DNA of 64,000 nt from Burkholderiaceae bacterium (GCA_947448625.1 CANFOT010000003.1:1-64000); one strand, 5' to 3'; shown: positions 1 through 9,481, counted from the stretch's first letter. Notes: generated from the letters alone by a model not told the origin. A program made the numbers and translations.

Positions 1-127
1 ACCTAGCTAACTTCCCCGTAAGCTGGGTCGAACAGAATTTCACTTTTTGAGAGTTCAGGCGTCAATTTGGCATCTTTGCTGGTGCTCGGGATGCTTCATT
101 AGCGCGCGAAGATCCCCGTCCGCAAAA

Positions 128-295
128 TTCCACCTGTCTTGGCCGGTATCCGGGCTAGTAAATCTCAGAATCTGGCCTTCCCATGCAATTGACGCGCACA
201 GTGGCTCATTCAGACTCCTGACACCTTTACCTTAAGTTAGGGTGCATTTACTTACCGTTGCGGGGGCAGCACACGTTTAGTGTTTCCCGTTTAAC
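128..295 (-). ncRNA. Cobalamin (B12) riboswitch aptamer; the regulated gene lies beyond the left window edge
   Basis: Reverse complement contains GCTGCCCCCGCAACGGTAAG (B12 box region), GAGCCACTGTGCG, ATGGGAAGGCC and AGCCCGGATACCGGCCAAGACAGG in the canonical order. Confidence 0.92.
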
Positions 296-407
296 TTTAT
301 TGCATTGCAACAAAGCACCACGACATCCCAATTCTAGCTCAGGCCCGCCCCTAGTCGGCCTAAAAGCCCAAAAAAGCCTACAATATGCACTCTAGGACTA
401 AGGATTC

Positions 408-1025
408 ATGACAGCATTAGATAAGCACCCCGAAAAAAACCTGATTCGTTTACAGCTTAGCCAAAACTCGGTATTAAAAAGCTTGGATCCTGAAGCAATG
501 GCCGATTTGGAGCGCCATTTAGTGATCTCCGACCTCAAAAAATCAGAAATTCTGCTTCATCAAGGTGATCACCAGATGGAGCAGTACTTTGTGCTGGATG
601 GAATCTTGAAGCGCATTGTCTCTAGCGCGGATGCAAAAGAGATGATTCTGCGATTTGCTATCGAAAAAGACATCGAAACCAGTTATGCGGCTTGGCGCCT
701 TAAGACGGCCGCCCCATATAGCATTGCGTCGGTTACAAAGGCTCGCGTAGCCCGCATGCCCCTCAAAAAATGGGCTGAATTCTTAGATAGCCACAAGCCA
801 CTTAAAGAGAGTTTTGAGTTTGAAGTGATGCGCTTAATGAGTGAGATCATGGCCCACACCATTACTTTGCATATGCTAGATGCCCCAGGTCGGGTAGAGC
901 GTTTCTTACGCAAATACGAAGACTTATTTGAGTTGCTCCCCAAAAAGGAGCTGGCAGCTTACCTCAACCTCTCCCCAGAGACTTTAAGTCGCCTAAAAAC
1001 AAAGCATAAAGAGCTATTTGTCTAA
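408..1025 (+). CDS. Crp/Fnr-family transcriptional regulator, cysteine-free
   Basis: cNMP-like N-terminal domain; C-terminal HTH LPKKELAAYLNLSPETLSRLKTK with the FNR-like E..SR recognition helix; adjacent to oxc. Confidence 0.88.
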   Translation: MTALDKHPEKNLIRLQLSQNSVLKSLDPEAMADLERHLVISDLKKSEILLHQGDHQMEQYFVLDGILKRIVSSADAKEMILRFAIEKDIETSYAAWRLKTAAPYSIASVTKARVARMPLKKWAEFLDSHKPLKESFEFEVMRLMSEIMAHTITLHMLDAPGRVERFLRKYEDLFELLPKKELAAYLNLSPETLSRLKTKHKELFV

Positions 1026-1061
1026 TTAGACACCCTGGTTAATTCTAGATTTCAGGGGAAA

Positions 1062-1075
1062 TTGACCGAAGTCAA
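1062..1075. promoter_or_regulatory. FNR-like inverted repeat TTGAC-CGAA-GTCAA upstream of oxc
   Basis: Perfect 5-bp arms with 4-bp spacer; centre is 41.5 bp from a predicted TSS near 1110 placed by a -10-like TAAGAT at 1098-1103. Confidence 0.7.
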
Positions 1076-1121
1076 TGATGATCTGCACCCCCAGGCCTAA
1101 GATTCACCTCAGCCTCAACCG

Positions 1122-1223
1122 GGGTGACTTATGGTTACCCGTGGCACCACTAATAACTTAATTGGAGACAGTTAGCGAAAGCTAAATTGCACTGAACATG
1201 TTGTTCGTTCGGGCAGTGTAATT
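1122..1223 (+). other. Putative structured 5' leader of oxc with three consecutive hairpins
   Basis: GGGTGAC-TTATG-GTTACCC (1122-1140), TTAGC-GAAA-GCTAA (1172-1185), AATTGCACTG-N19-CAGTGTAATT (1185-1223). Confidence 0.45.
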
Positions 1224-1237
1224 AACTAAAAATTTCT

Positions 1238-2947
1238 ATGACAACAGACAATCAAAATACACCAGTCACCGATGGCTTTCATCTCGTTATTGATGCTTTA
1301 AAAGCAAACGATCTAGACACGATTTTTGGCCTCGTTGGTATTCCAATTACCGACCTGTGCCGTTTGGCTCAAGCAGAAGGAATGCGTTTTATCGGTTTCC
1401 GTCACGAGCAGCATGCTGGTAACGCAGCAGCGATTGCTGGTTACATGACTCAAAAACCTGGTATCTGCATGACTGTGTCAGCGCCAGGATTCTTGAATGG
1501 TTTAACAGCACTGGCGAATGCTACAGTGAACTGTTTCCCAATGATTTTGATTTCCGGTTCAAGTGAGCGCGAGATCGTTGACTTGCAACAGGGCGATTAC
1601 GAAGAGATGGATCAGCTCAATGCGGCTAAGCCGTATTGCAAAGCTGCATACCGTATTAACCACATTGAAGACATCGGCATTGGTTTTGCTCGCGCAATTC
1701 GTGCAGCGGTTTCTGGTCGTCCAGGTGGTGTGTACTTGGATCTGCCTGCGCAACTTTTGGCTCAAACAATGCCAGTGGAAGAAGCTAAGAAATCCATCTT
1801 CAAAGTAATCGATCCAATTCCACGTCAAATCCCTGCGGCTGATGCTGTAGAGCGTGCCTTGAATGTATTGAAGGGCGCTAAGCGTCCATTGATCCTCCTG
1901 GGCAAGGGCGCCGCTTACGCTCAAGCTGATGCTGACATTCGTGCATTGATTGAAAAGTCCGGTATCCCTTATTTGCCAATGTCAATGGCTAAAGGTTTAT
2001 TGCCAGACAATCATCCGCAATCAGCATCTGCAGCGCGTTCCTTTGTATTGGCTGAGGCTGATGCGGTGATGTTGGTTGGTGCACGTTTGAATTGGTTGCT
2101 TGCGCACGGTAAAGGTAAGACATGGGGCAAAGAGCCTAAGAAATTTATCCAAATCGACATTCAATCAAACGAAGTGGATAGCAACGTACAAATCGATGCT
2201 CCATTGATTGGTGATATCGGCTCTGTTGTTGGTGAACTCCTTAAGGGAATTGCTGCCGTTCCAAAACCATCCGCAGAGTGGATCAGCGCGATCAACGAGA
2301 AAAAAGATAAGAACATGGCGAAGATGGCTGAAACATTGGCCAAAGAAGCTTCACCAATGAACTTCCATGGCGCTTTGCGCGCTATCCGCGATGTAATCAA
2401 GAAGAATCCAGACGTTAACTTAGTTAACGAAGGTGCAAATACTCTGGACTATTGCCGCGCAATTGTGGACATGTACAAGCCACGTAAGCGTTTTGACTCA
2501 GGCACTTGGGGCATCATGGGTATTGGTATGGGCTATGCGATTGGTGCAGCCGTTACTAGTGGCTTGCCAACTGTTGCAGTTGAGGGCGATAGCGCCTTCG
2601 GCTTTAGCGGCATGGAATTGGAAACTATTTGCCGTTATAACTTGCCAATTACTACCGTTGTGTTCAACAACAATGGTGTTTACCGCGGTACTGACGTGAA
2701 TCCAACTGGCGGTGCTGACGTTGCTCCAACGGTGTTTGTTAAGGATGCACGTTACGACAAGATGATTGAGGCATTTGGCGGTGTTGGTTATTACGTAACT
2801 ACCCCGGCCGAGTTGGAAGCAGCTTTGACTAAGGCAATCGCCGAAGGTAAACCTGCCTTGATTAATGCGGTGATTGACGAGACAGCTGGTACAGAGAGTG
2901 GACGTTTAACTAACTTAAACCCATCAACTGCTGCTGGGAAGAAGTAA
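1238..2947 (+). CDS. oxc: Oxalyl-CoA decarboxylase (TPP-dependent)
   Basis: Full-length TPP enzyme, 569 aa; [16 protein letters not shown]...[17 protein letters not shown] and [21 protein letters not shown] motifs; adjacent to frc. Confidence 0.95.
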   Translation: MTTDNQNTPVTDGFHLVIDALKANDLDTIFGLVGIPITDLCRLAQAEGMRFIGFRHEQHAGNAAAIAGYMTQKPGICMTVSAPGFLNGLTALANATVNCFPMILISGSSEREIVDLQQGDYEEMDQLNAAKPYCKAAYRINHIEDIGIGFARAIRAAVSGRPGGVYLDLPAQLLAQTMPVEEAKKSIFKVIDPIPRQIPAADAVERALNVLKGAKRPLILLGKGAAYAQADADIRALIEKSGIPYLPMSMAKGLLPDNHPQSASAARSFVLAEADAVMLVGARLNWLLAHGKGKTWGKEPKKFIQIDIQSNEVDSNVQIDAPLIGDIGSVVGELLKGIAAVPKPSAEWISAINEKKDKNMAKMAETLAKEASPMNFHGALRAIRDVIKKNPDVNLVNEGANTLDYCRAIVDMYKPRKRFDSGTWGIMGIGMGYAIGAAVTSGLPTVAVEGDSAFGFSGMELETICRYNLPITTVVFNNNGVYRGTDVNPTGGADVAPTVFVKDARYDKMIEAFGGVGYYVTTPAELEAALTKAIAEGKPALINAVIDETAGTESGRLTNLNPSTAAGKK

Positions 2948-3009
2948 TTCATCAGCATTTTTAAAATATATTTAGTAACGCATAAGTAATACTTTAAGGA
3001 GAAGTAAAC

Positions 3010-4260
3010 ATGACTAAACCATTAGACGGTATTCGTATCATCGATTTCACACACGTACAGGCTGGTCCTGCATGTACTCAATTGTTGGCTTGGTATGGTG
3101 CTGACGTGATCAAGGTAGAGCGCCCAGGTTCTGGTGACGTTACTCGCAGCCAGTTGCGCGATATTCCAGGTGCGGATGCTTTGTATTTCACAATGTTGAA
3201 CGGCAATAAGCGCTCTTTAACTTTGGATACTAAAACTCAAGAAGGTAAAGAAGTTTTAGAGAAGATGATCAAGACATCTGATGTAATGGTTGAGAACTTT
3301 GGCCCAGGCGCTTTGGATCGCATGGGTTTTAGCTGGGCGCGTATTCAAGAATTGAATCCAAAAATGATCATGGCTTCTGTAAAAGGATTTAGCGATGGCC
3401 ATTCATACGAAGACTTAAAAGTGTATGAGAACGTTGCTCAGTGCGCTGGTGGTGCTGCCTCAACTACTGGTTTCTGGGATGGTCCTCCTACAGTTTCTGC
3501 TGCTGCTTTGGGTGACAGCAATACTGGTATGCATTTGGCGATTGGTATTTTGACTGCATTGATGCAGCGTCAAAAGACTGGCAAAGGCCAAAAAGTATCA
3601 TGCTCAATGCAAGATGCCGTATTGAACTTGTGCCGCGTTAAATTGCGCGACCAACAACGTTTGGACAAAATTGGTTACCTCGAAGAGTACCCACAGTACC
3701 CACATGGCACATTCTCTGATGTAGTTCCACGCGGCGGTAACGCTGGTGGTGGCGGTCAGCCAGGTTGGGTATTGAAGTGTAAGGGTTGGGAAACAGATCC
3801 AAACGCTTACATCTATTTCACTATTCAAGGTCACGCTTGGGAGCCAATCACACGTGCGATTGGCAAGCCAGAGTGGGCAACAGATCCAGCCTACATGACT
3901 GCTGAAGCTCGTCAAGACAAGATTTTTGACATCTTCGCAACTATTGAAGAGTGGCTCAAGGACAAGACTAAGTACGAAGCTGTGGACATTCTCCGCAAGT
4001 TCGACATTCCTTGTGCGCCGGTTCTCTCAATGAAGGAATTGGCTGCATCACCAGACTTGCGTAAGAGTGGTTCTATTGTTGAAGTTGACCACAAGGTTCG
4101 TGGTAAGTACTTAACAATTGGTAGCCCAATCAAGTTCTCTGACTTAGAAATTGAAGTTGGTCCATCACCAGTATTGGGTGAGCACACTAATGAAGTGTTG
4201 ACTGACCTTGGTTATAGTGCTGATGACATCGCTAAGTTACATGCAGCGAAAGCAGTTTAA
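3010..4260 (+). CDS. frc: Formyl-CoA:oxalate CoA-transferase
   Basis: CoA-transferase family III; closely resembles remembered YfdW/Frc sequences; [10 protein letters not shown] glycine loop and [10 protein letters not shown] catalytic Asp region. Confidence 0.95.
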   Translation: MTKPLDGIRIIDFTHVQAGPACTQLLAWYGADVIKVERPGSGDVTRSQLRDIPGADALYFTMLNGNKRSLTLDTKTQEGKEVLEKMIKTSDVMVENFGPGALDRMGFSWARIQELNPKMIMASVKGFSDGHSYEDLKVYENVAQCAGGAASTTGFWDGPPTVSAAALGDSNTGMHLAIGILTALMQRQKTGKGQKVSCSMQDAVLNLCRVKLRDQQRLDKIGYLEEYPQYPHGTFSDVVPRGGNAGGGGQPGWVLKCKGWETDPNAYIYFTIQGHAWEPITRAIGKPEWATDPAYMTAEARQDKIFDIFATIEEWLKDKTKYEAVDILRKFDIPCAPVLSMKELAASPDLRKSGSIVEVDHKVRGKYLTIGSPIKFSDLEIEVGPSPVLGEHTNEVLTDLGYSADDIAKLHAAKAV

Positions 4261-4290
4261 TAATAAGCAGTAGTATTTGTTTTAGATTGA

Positions 4291-4319
4291 AAGGCGCTCC
4301 TGGTGGGCGCCTTTTTTTA
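4291..4319 (+). terminator. Rho-independent terminator after frc
   Basis: AGGCGC...GCGCCT stem followed by a run of T. Confidence 0.85.
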
Positions 4320-4355
4320 TTCGCCAATATTTAGAAAAGTCTATAGACTAGCCCT

Positions 4356-4778
4356 ATGAAAACAAATGTCGATTTATTGCAATTAGTGGACTGCTTTGGT
4401 GATGCAGTGATCGTTGCCGATGCGAGCGAAAAGATTGTTCTTTGGAATGCAGCGGCGACTAGAATTTTTGGCTACTCCGAAGAGGAGGCGCTCGGCAATA
4501 CTTTGGACCTCATTGTCCCTGAGCGTCAGCGCCAAAGGCATAACGAGGGTTACAGCAAGTCCATGGAGACAGGTACTACACGGTATGGCACTTCCTTGCT
4601 AAGGGTGCCTGCTAAGCATAAGGATGGACGTACCCTGTCGATAGCTTTTACGGTGGGAATGCTGTTTGACGAAAAGCATCAGGCCAATGGTGTGGCAGCA
4701 GTGATTCGTGATGAGACTGAGCGTTTCGCCGAAGAAAGGGCTTTGAAAAAAAGACTCTCTGATCTTGAAAACCCCTGA
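4356..4778 (+). CDS. Stand-alone PAS (S-box) domain protein
   Basis: 140 aa; VIVADASEKIVLWNAAATRIFGYSEEEALGNTLDLIVPERQRQRHNEGY; no kinase or output domain. Confidence 0.85.
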   Translation: MKTNVDLLQLVDCFGDAVIVADASEKIVLWNAAATRIFGYSEEEALGNTLDLIVPERQRQRHNEGYSKSMETGTTRYGTSLLRVPAKHKDGRTLSIAFTVGMLFDEKHQANGVAAVIRDETERFAEERALKKRLSDLENP

Positions 4779-4912
4779 AATTGCAGTCATATAGCTAATG
4801 TAGGGCACTTCAGTTATGAGTGCCCAAAAAATAGGCATCCATTCTTGCGCCGCAATCTGTCGCTGGTAAAATTGGATTAATTCAAAATTTCAATCTTATT
4901 AGGACTTTAATC

Positions 4913-6160
4913 ATGGCAAAAGCATTAGAGGGGGTGAAAGTCCTCGACTTTACGCACGTTCAATCGGGCCCAACCTGTACGCAGTTGCTCGCTTGGTTTG
5001 GGGCGGACGTAATTAAGGTGGAGAAATCTGGCGAGGGTGATGCAACTCGCGGTCAGTTGCGAGATATTCCGGATGCGGATAGCTTGTATTTCACAATGCT
5101 TAACCATAATAAACGCTCCATTACTGTCAATACCAAAACCCAGAAGGGTAAGGAAATTCTTGAGCGCCTCATTAAAGAGTGCGATGTCTTAGTTGAGAAC
5201 TTTGCACCAGGCGCATTGGATCGCATGGGTTTCTCTTGGGAGCGTATTCAAGAACTTAACCCCATGATGATCATGGCCTCGGTAAAAGGTTTCGGACCTG
5301 GTCCTTACGAGGATTGCAAGGTCTATGAAAACGTTGCTCAGTGTGCGGGTGGTTCTGCATCTACCACTGGTTTTGATGATGGCCCTCCGATGGTGACAGG
5401 CGCACAAATTGGTGACAGTGGTACGGGCTTGCATTTGGCATTAGGAATTGTGACAGCCTTGTATCAACGTACACATTCTGGTCGCGGTCAAAAAGTATTG
5501 GCAGCAATGCAAGATGCCGTATTGAATTTATGTCGTGTGAAGTTGCGCGATCAACAGCGTTTGGAGCGTAACGGCACAATGCAAGAGTACCCGCAGTTCC
5601 CAAATGGTGAATTTGGAGACTCTGTACCCCGCGCTGGCAATGCTTCAGGTGGTGGCCAACCTGGTTGGATTCTGAAGTGCAAGGGCTGGGAGACAGATCC
5701 CAACTCCTATATTTATGTCGTTGTTCAGGCTCCAGTGTGGGAGGCAATTTGTAAAGTGATTGGTCGTGAAGATTGGATTACGGATTCTAACTTTGCCTCC
5801 CCAATGGCACGCTTGCCACGCTTGATGGAAATCTTCGCTGAGATTGAAAAGTGGACCATGACTTTAACGAAGTTTGAAGTAATGGATATTTTGAATAAGT
5901 ATGACGTTCCTTGCGGCCCTATTTTGTCGATGAAGGAGATTTCTGAAGAGCAGTCATTGCGCGATACTGGTACGGTAGTCGAAGTTGATCATCCTATCCG
6001 CGGCAAGTATTTGACAGTAGGCAATCCGATCAAAATGTCTGACAGCCCAACCGATGTCACTCGTTCACCATTGTTGGGTGAGCATACTGATGAGATTCTC
6101 AGTGAGCTGGGCTTCACTACGGATGAATTGATTTCCTTGCGTCACGATAAGGTGATCTAA
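4913..6160 (+). CDS. Second family III CoA-transferase, formyl-CoA transferase paralogue
   Basis: Strongly similar to the 3010-4260 product along its length; glycine loop is ASGGGQPG instead of AGGGGQPG. Confidence 0.88.
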   Translation: MAKALEGVKVLDFTHVQSGPTCTQLLAWFGADVIKVEKSGEGDATRGQLRDIPDADSLYFTMLNHNKRSITVNTKTQKGKEILERLIKECDVLVENFAPGALDRMGFSWERIQELNPMMIMASVKGFGPGPYEDCKVYENVAQCAGGSASTTGFDDGPPMVTGAQIGDSGTGLHLALGIVTALYQRTHSGRGQKVLAAMQDAVLNLCRVKLRDQQRLERNGTMQEYPQFPNGEFGDSVPRAGNASGGGQPGWILKCKGWETDPNSYIYVVVQAPVWEAICKVIGREDWITDSNFASPMARLPRLMEIFAEIEKWTMTLTKFEVMDILNKYDVPCGPILSMKEISEEQSLRDTGTVVEVDHPIRGKYLTVGNPIKMSDSPTDVTRSPLLGEHTDEILSELGFTTDELISLRHDKVI

Positions 6161-6161
6161 G

Positions 6162-7094
6162 ATGCGGGTTGCGTTAATCGGGAGTGCAGATTTTGGCAGG
6201 GCGGCCTTAGAGGCTTTTTTAGATCGCGGCGATGAAGTCGTTGCTGTCTTTTGCCCGCCTGATAATCCTAAATCCACCAAGCCTGAGGCGCTGAAAGAGG
6301 CAGCTATTGCTAGGGGTTTAACGCCCTTGCAGTTCTCCTCTCTAAAAGGCCCTGAGGCAGCCCAAGCCATGATTGATAGCAGGGCTGATATCTGTGTCAT
6401 GGCCTATGTACTTCAATTTGTTCCCCAGGAGTTGGCTAAGTTACCACTCCATGGCACGATTCAATATCATCCGTCTTTGTTGCCTAAGTACCGCGGGCCG
6501 AGCGCTATTAATTGGGCAATCGCATTAGGCGAGGAAAAAACAGGCTTAACAATCTTCCGCCCATCCGATGGTTTGGATGAGGGCGAAATCATCTTGCAAA
6601 AAGAAGTGGTGATTGCACCTGACGATACTTTGGGTACGGTTTACTTCGACCGCTTATTTCCATTGGGCGTTCAAGCCCTGCTAGAGGCGGCTGATCTGGT
6701 GCTTGCAAATCAGTATCAAGAAGTCACTCAAGATGAGTCTCAAGCTAATTACGAGGGGTGGTTTGGTGTTGATGCCGCTCAAATCCACTGGGCAACACAC
6801 ATCACTCAAATTTATAACTTGATTCGCGCCAGCAATCCTGCGCCTGGCGCTTGGACTAGGCTTGGGGAGCAAAAAGTGCAGATCTACGACTGCCATAAGC
6901 ATGTAGCAGCGACTTTCGGATCCGTGAAAGGCAAGCCTGGCGAGATCACCCAGATTACTTTGAATTCTTTTTTCATCACCTGTCATGGCGGGCAAATTGA
7001 AGTTCTCAAGGCAAAGGGCGCTGGTGGAAAAGTAACTGGCGCTGAATTGGCTAAAGAGTTGAATTTGGAAGTAGGCCAGATCTTCGCGCTCTAG
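6162..7094 (+). CDS. Formyltransferase/hydrolase-fold protein, Fmt / 10-formyl-THF dehydrogenase N-terminal-domain like
   Basis: HGTIQYHPSLLPKYRGPSAINWAI motif and DDTLGTVYFDRLFPLGV; starts 1 nt after the upstream stop codon. Confidence 0.85.
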   Translation: MRVALIGSADFGRAALEAFLDRGDEVVAVFCPPDNPKSTKPEALKEAAIARGLTPLQFSSLKGPEAAQAMIDSRADICVMAYVLQFVPQELAKLPLHGTIQYHPSLLPKYRGPSAINWAIALGEEKTGLTIFRPSDGLDEGEIILQKEVVIAPDDTLGTVYFDRLFPLGVQALLEAADLVLANQYQEVTQDESQANYEGWFGVDAAQIHWATHITQIYNLIRASNPAPGAWTRLGEQKVQIYDCHKHVAATFGSVKGKPGEITQITLNSFFITCHGGQIEVLKAKGAGGKVTGAELAKELNLEVGQIFAL

Positions 7095-7147
7095 AATTTT
7101 ATTTTTAAGGAGCTGATGGCGGCTATCTAGTTAGGGCCATCAAAAAA

Positions 7148-7179
7148 TCAAAACAGCTGCCAAGAGGCAGCTGTTTTGA
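7148..7179. terminator. Bidirectional hairpin terminator between convergent genes
   Basis: TCAAAACAGCTGCC-AAGA-GGCAGCTGTTTTGA, perfect 14-bp stem. Confidence 0.8.
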
Positions 7180-7236
7180 TGACGCATTAATGCAGTCTCT
7201 TAATCAGACTCCAAGAGCCATGCTGCTGGTTGCTCT

Positions 7237-9471
7237 TTATGCCAGACTGAGATTTTCTTTATAAAGCGGGAAGTTGCGAACGGGTCTGCCAATTGCGGCA
7301 GAAATAGCATTTGCTACAGCTGGACCAACTACGCAAATCGTAGGTTCACCAACCCCACCCCAAAAGTCATACGTAGGCACCAGGACTACCTCTACGCGAG
7401 GAGTTGAAGATAGTTTCAGCAGAGGATAAGAGTCTAAATTCTGCTGCTTGATGCGGCCATTTTCAACGGTGATTTCTGGATTAAAAATTGCCCCTAGCGC
7501 CATCACCACTGAACCTTCGATCTGTTCGCGGGTTAAATAGGGGTTTACAACGTGTCCAGAATTCAAAGCAAATACCAAACGTTCGATGGTAACGATATTC
7601 CCCTTCACTGATACCTCAGCGACTGCAGCAGAGTAGCTTGCATAACCCATGAACTGAGCAAGTCCACGATGTACGCCGGGTGCTGTAGGTTTCCCCCAGT
7701 TACCAGCCTTAGCAGCAGCATTTAAGACGCCAAGATGCTTTGGATGATTCTGCATCAAAACTTGTCGGAACTGTAATGGATCCTTGTTCGCGGCTTTGGC
7801 GCACTCATCCATAAAACATTCCATGAAGATGCCATTTTGATTTGTATTGACGCCACGCCATGGCCCTACAGGAACATGCGAGTTTTTCATCACATACTCG
7901 GTCAATAGTGTTGGGAACTTATACCCTAATTGCGCATCGGGACCGTTCTCATAAAACCCTTGTAGTTGGCGATCATCCTTACCGTTTTTAATCGCCATTG
8001 GTGCAAGTGTTGCATTGATTGATTGACCAGCAACCTTGATATGCATGCCAGTCAAGTTGCCGGCCGCATCTAAGCCGGCCGTCATCTTGGCCATAGCGAT
8101 CGGATGATAGTAGTCATGGGTCATGTCCTCTTCTCGGCTCCAGATAACCTTGACTGGGACTCCAGGATATTTTTGTGCGACCTTAGCTGCATAACTCACA
8201 AAATCCTGGGTTGATCCACGGCGACCTAAGCCAGTGCCGGAGTCTAACTTGTAGACCTCGCACTTATCTAGTGGGATGCCAGTTGCTTCTGATAGTGCCG
8301 CATGAGAGCCTTCACCATTTTGTGTTGGGACCCAAGCCTCTGCACGATCGCCAGTAATTTTGACCGTGGCATTCATGGGTTCCATATTGACGTGCGCACG
8401 AAACGGTGTGAAATAAATAGCCTCTACTTTTTTGTTGGAGGACGCAATGACGCCTACAGCATCACCTTCTTTGCGCTGCCAAAAATCCCCTTGCTCGTCC
8501 AACCCATCTCGTAGTGCCTTATTAATGTCGGATGAGGAGGTATTTGCGCCCGCTCCTTCATCCCACTCAATCGGCAAAACATTTAATGCGGTATTTGCGC
8601 GCCACCAAGTGTCGGCCACTACCGCAACTGTACTGTCATCAATTTTGACAACGCCTTTGACGCCGCGTAAGTTCTTTATCTTGGATTCGTCGTATCGGAC
8701 TAGCTTGCCGCCAAATACAGGGCAAGATTTAACGGAAGCGCAGAGCATGCCTGGGAGCTGTAAATCAAGTCCAAAGACTTTTGTGCCATTGACTTTGTTT
8801 GTGGTATCAATACGCGCATATGGTTGACCAGCAACCTTCCAGGTTCTTGGATCTTTTAGGGTGATGGATTTCGGATCGGGAGGTGTCAGCGTTGCGGCGC
8901 GATCCGCCACTTTGCCATAAGTTGTCTTACGGCCTGTTGGTACATGAGTGATGACTCCCTTATCGACCCTTAATTCGCTAACAGGAACATTCCAGATATC
9001 TGCTGCTGCCTGCACTAGCATTATGCGTGCGGCGGCGGCGCCACGACGAACATAATCTTCGGAGATCCGAATGCCTCGGCTACCGCCAGTGCCGTGCTCT
9101 CCCCAGGCGCGCTTACGCGCCAAACTTTGTCCTGGAGTTGGAGATTCGGTTGTTACCTTCTTCCAGTTGCACTCCAATTCTTCTGCAACTAATTGCGCTA
9201 AACCGGTGCGGGTACCTTGACCCATTTCCGAGCGGGCGATTCGTATGACTACGGTATCGTCAGGTTTTATGGATACCCAGGCATTCACTTCGGGTTCCCC
9301 GGCCTTCATGGGCGTGTTTTGATCGTACTTGCTATTTGATTGCGCCATCGCAAAATCAGGCAAGGCGCCCAATCCAAGCATCAGTCCACCACCGGCAAGA
9401 GATCCCTTGATGATGAAATCGCGGCGGGAAGTGCTTGCTAAACCATTGATATTTTCTTTGCTGATAGTCAT
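7237..9471 (-). CDS. Xanthine-dehydrogenase-family molybdopterin-binding subunit (IorB-like), Tat signal
   Basis: TSRRDFIIKGSLAGGGLMLG Tat-type leader; molybdopterin-binding aldehyde oxidoreductase motifs. Start moved to 9471 so that it does not overlap the upstream gene; the listed ORF begins at 9519. Confidence 0.88.
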   Translation of the reverse strand: MTISKENINGLASTSRRDFIIKGSLAGGGLMLGLGALPDFAMAQSNSKYDQNTPMKAGEPEVNAWVSIKPDDTVVIRIARSEMGQGTRTGLAQLVAEELECNWKKVTTESPTPGQSLARKRAWGEHGTGGSRGIRISEDYVRRGAAAARIMLVQAAADIWNVPVSELRVDKGVITHVPTGRKTTYGKVADRAATLTPPDPKSITLKDPRTWKVAGQPYARIDTTNKVNGTKVFGLDLQLPGMLCASVKSCPVFGGKLVRYDESKIKNLRGVKGVVKIDDSTVAVVADTWWRANTALNVLPIEWDEGAGANTSSSDINKALRDGLDEQGDFWQRKEGDAVGVIASSNKKVEAIYFTPFRAHVNMEPMNATVKITGDRAEAWVPTQNGEGSHAALSEATGIPLDKCEVYKLDSGTGLGRRGSTQDFVSYAAKVAQKYPGVPVKVIWSREEDMTHDYYHPIAMAKMTAGLDAAGNLTGMHIKVAGQSINATLAPMAIKNGKDDRQLQGFYENGPDAQLGYKFPTLLTEYVMKNSHVPVGPWRGVNTNQNGIFMECFMDECAKAANKDPLQFRQVLMQNHPKHLGVLNAAAKAGNWGKPTAPGVHRGLAQFMGYASYSAAVAEVSVKGNIVTIERLVFALNSGHVVNPYLTREQIEGSVVMALGAIFNPEITVENGRIKQQNLDSYPLLKLSSTPRVEVVLVPTYDFWGGVGEPTICVVGPAVANAISAAIGRPVRNFPLYKENLSLA

Positions 9472-9481
9472 CTCTCGTCCC

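Noticed and set aside
47-235. 62-aa plus-strand ORF
   Set aside because: Lies antisense to the cobalamin riboswitch; no SD or recognisable domain.
299-310. TTGCATTGCAA palindrome upstream of the Crp/Fnr gene, considered as an operator or PhaR-like site
   Set aside because: Short AT/GC-simple palindrome, and the PhaR similarity is from memory only; no independent support.
4804-4826. GGGCACTTCAGTTATGAGTGCCC hairpin considered as a terminator
   Set aside because: Followed by A-tract on the plus strand and the T-tract precedes the stem on the minus strand; kept only as an unexplained hairpin.
4872-4885. TTGGATTAATTCAA upstream of the second frc as a third FNR-like site
   Set aside because: Arms differ from TTGAC/GTCAA and are not complementary at all positions; too weak to claim without a scoring matrix.
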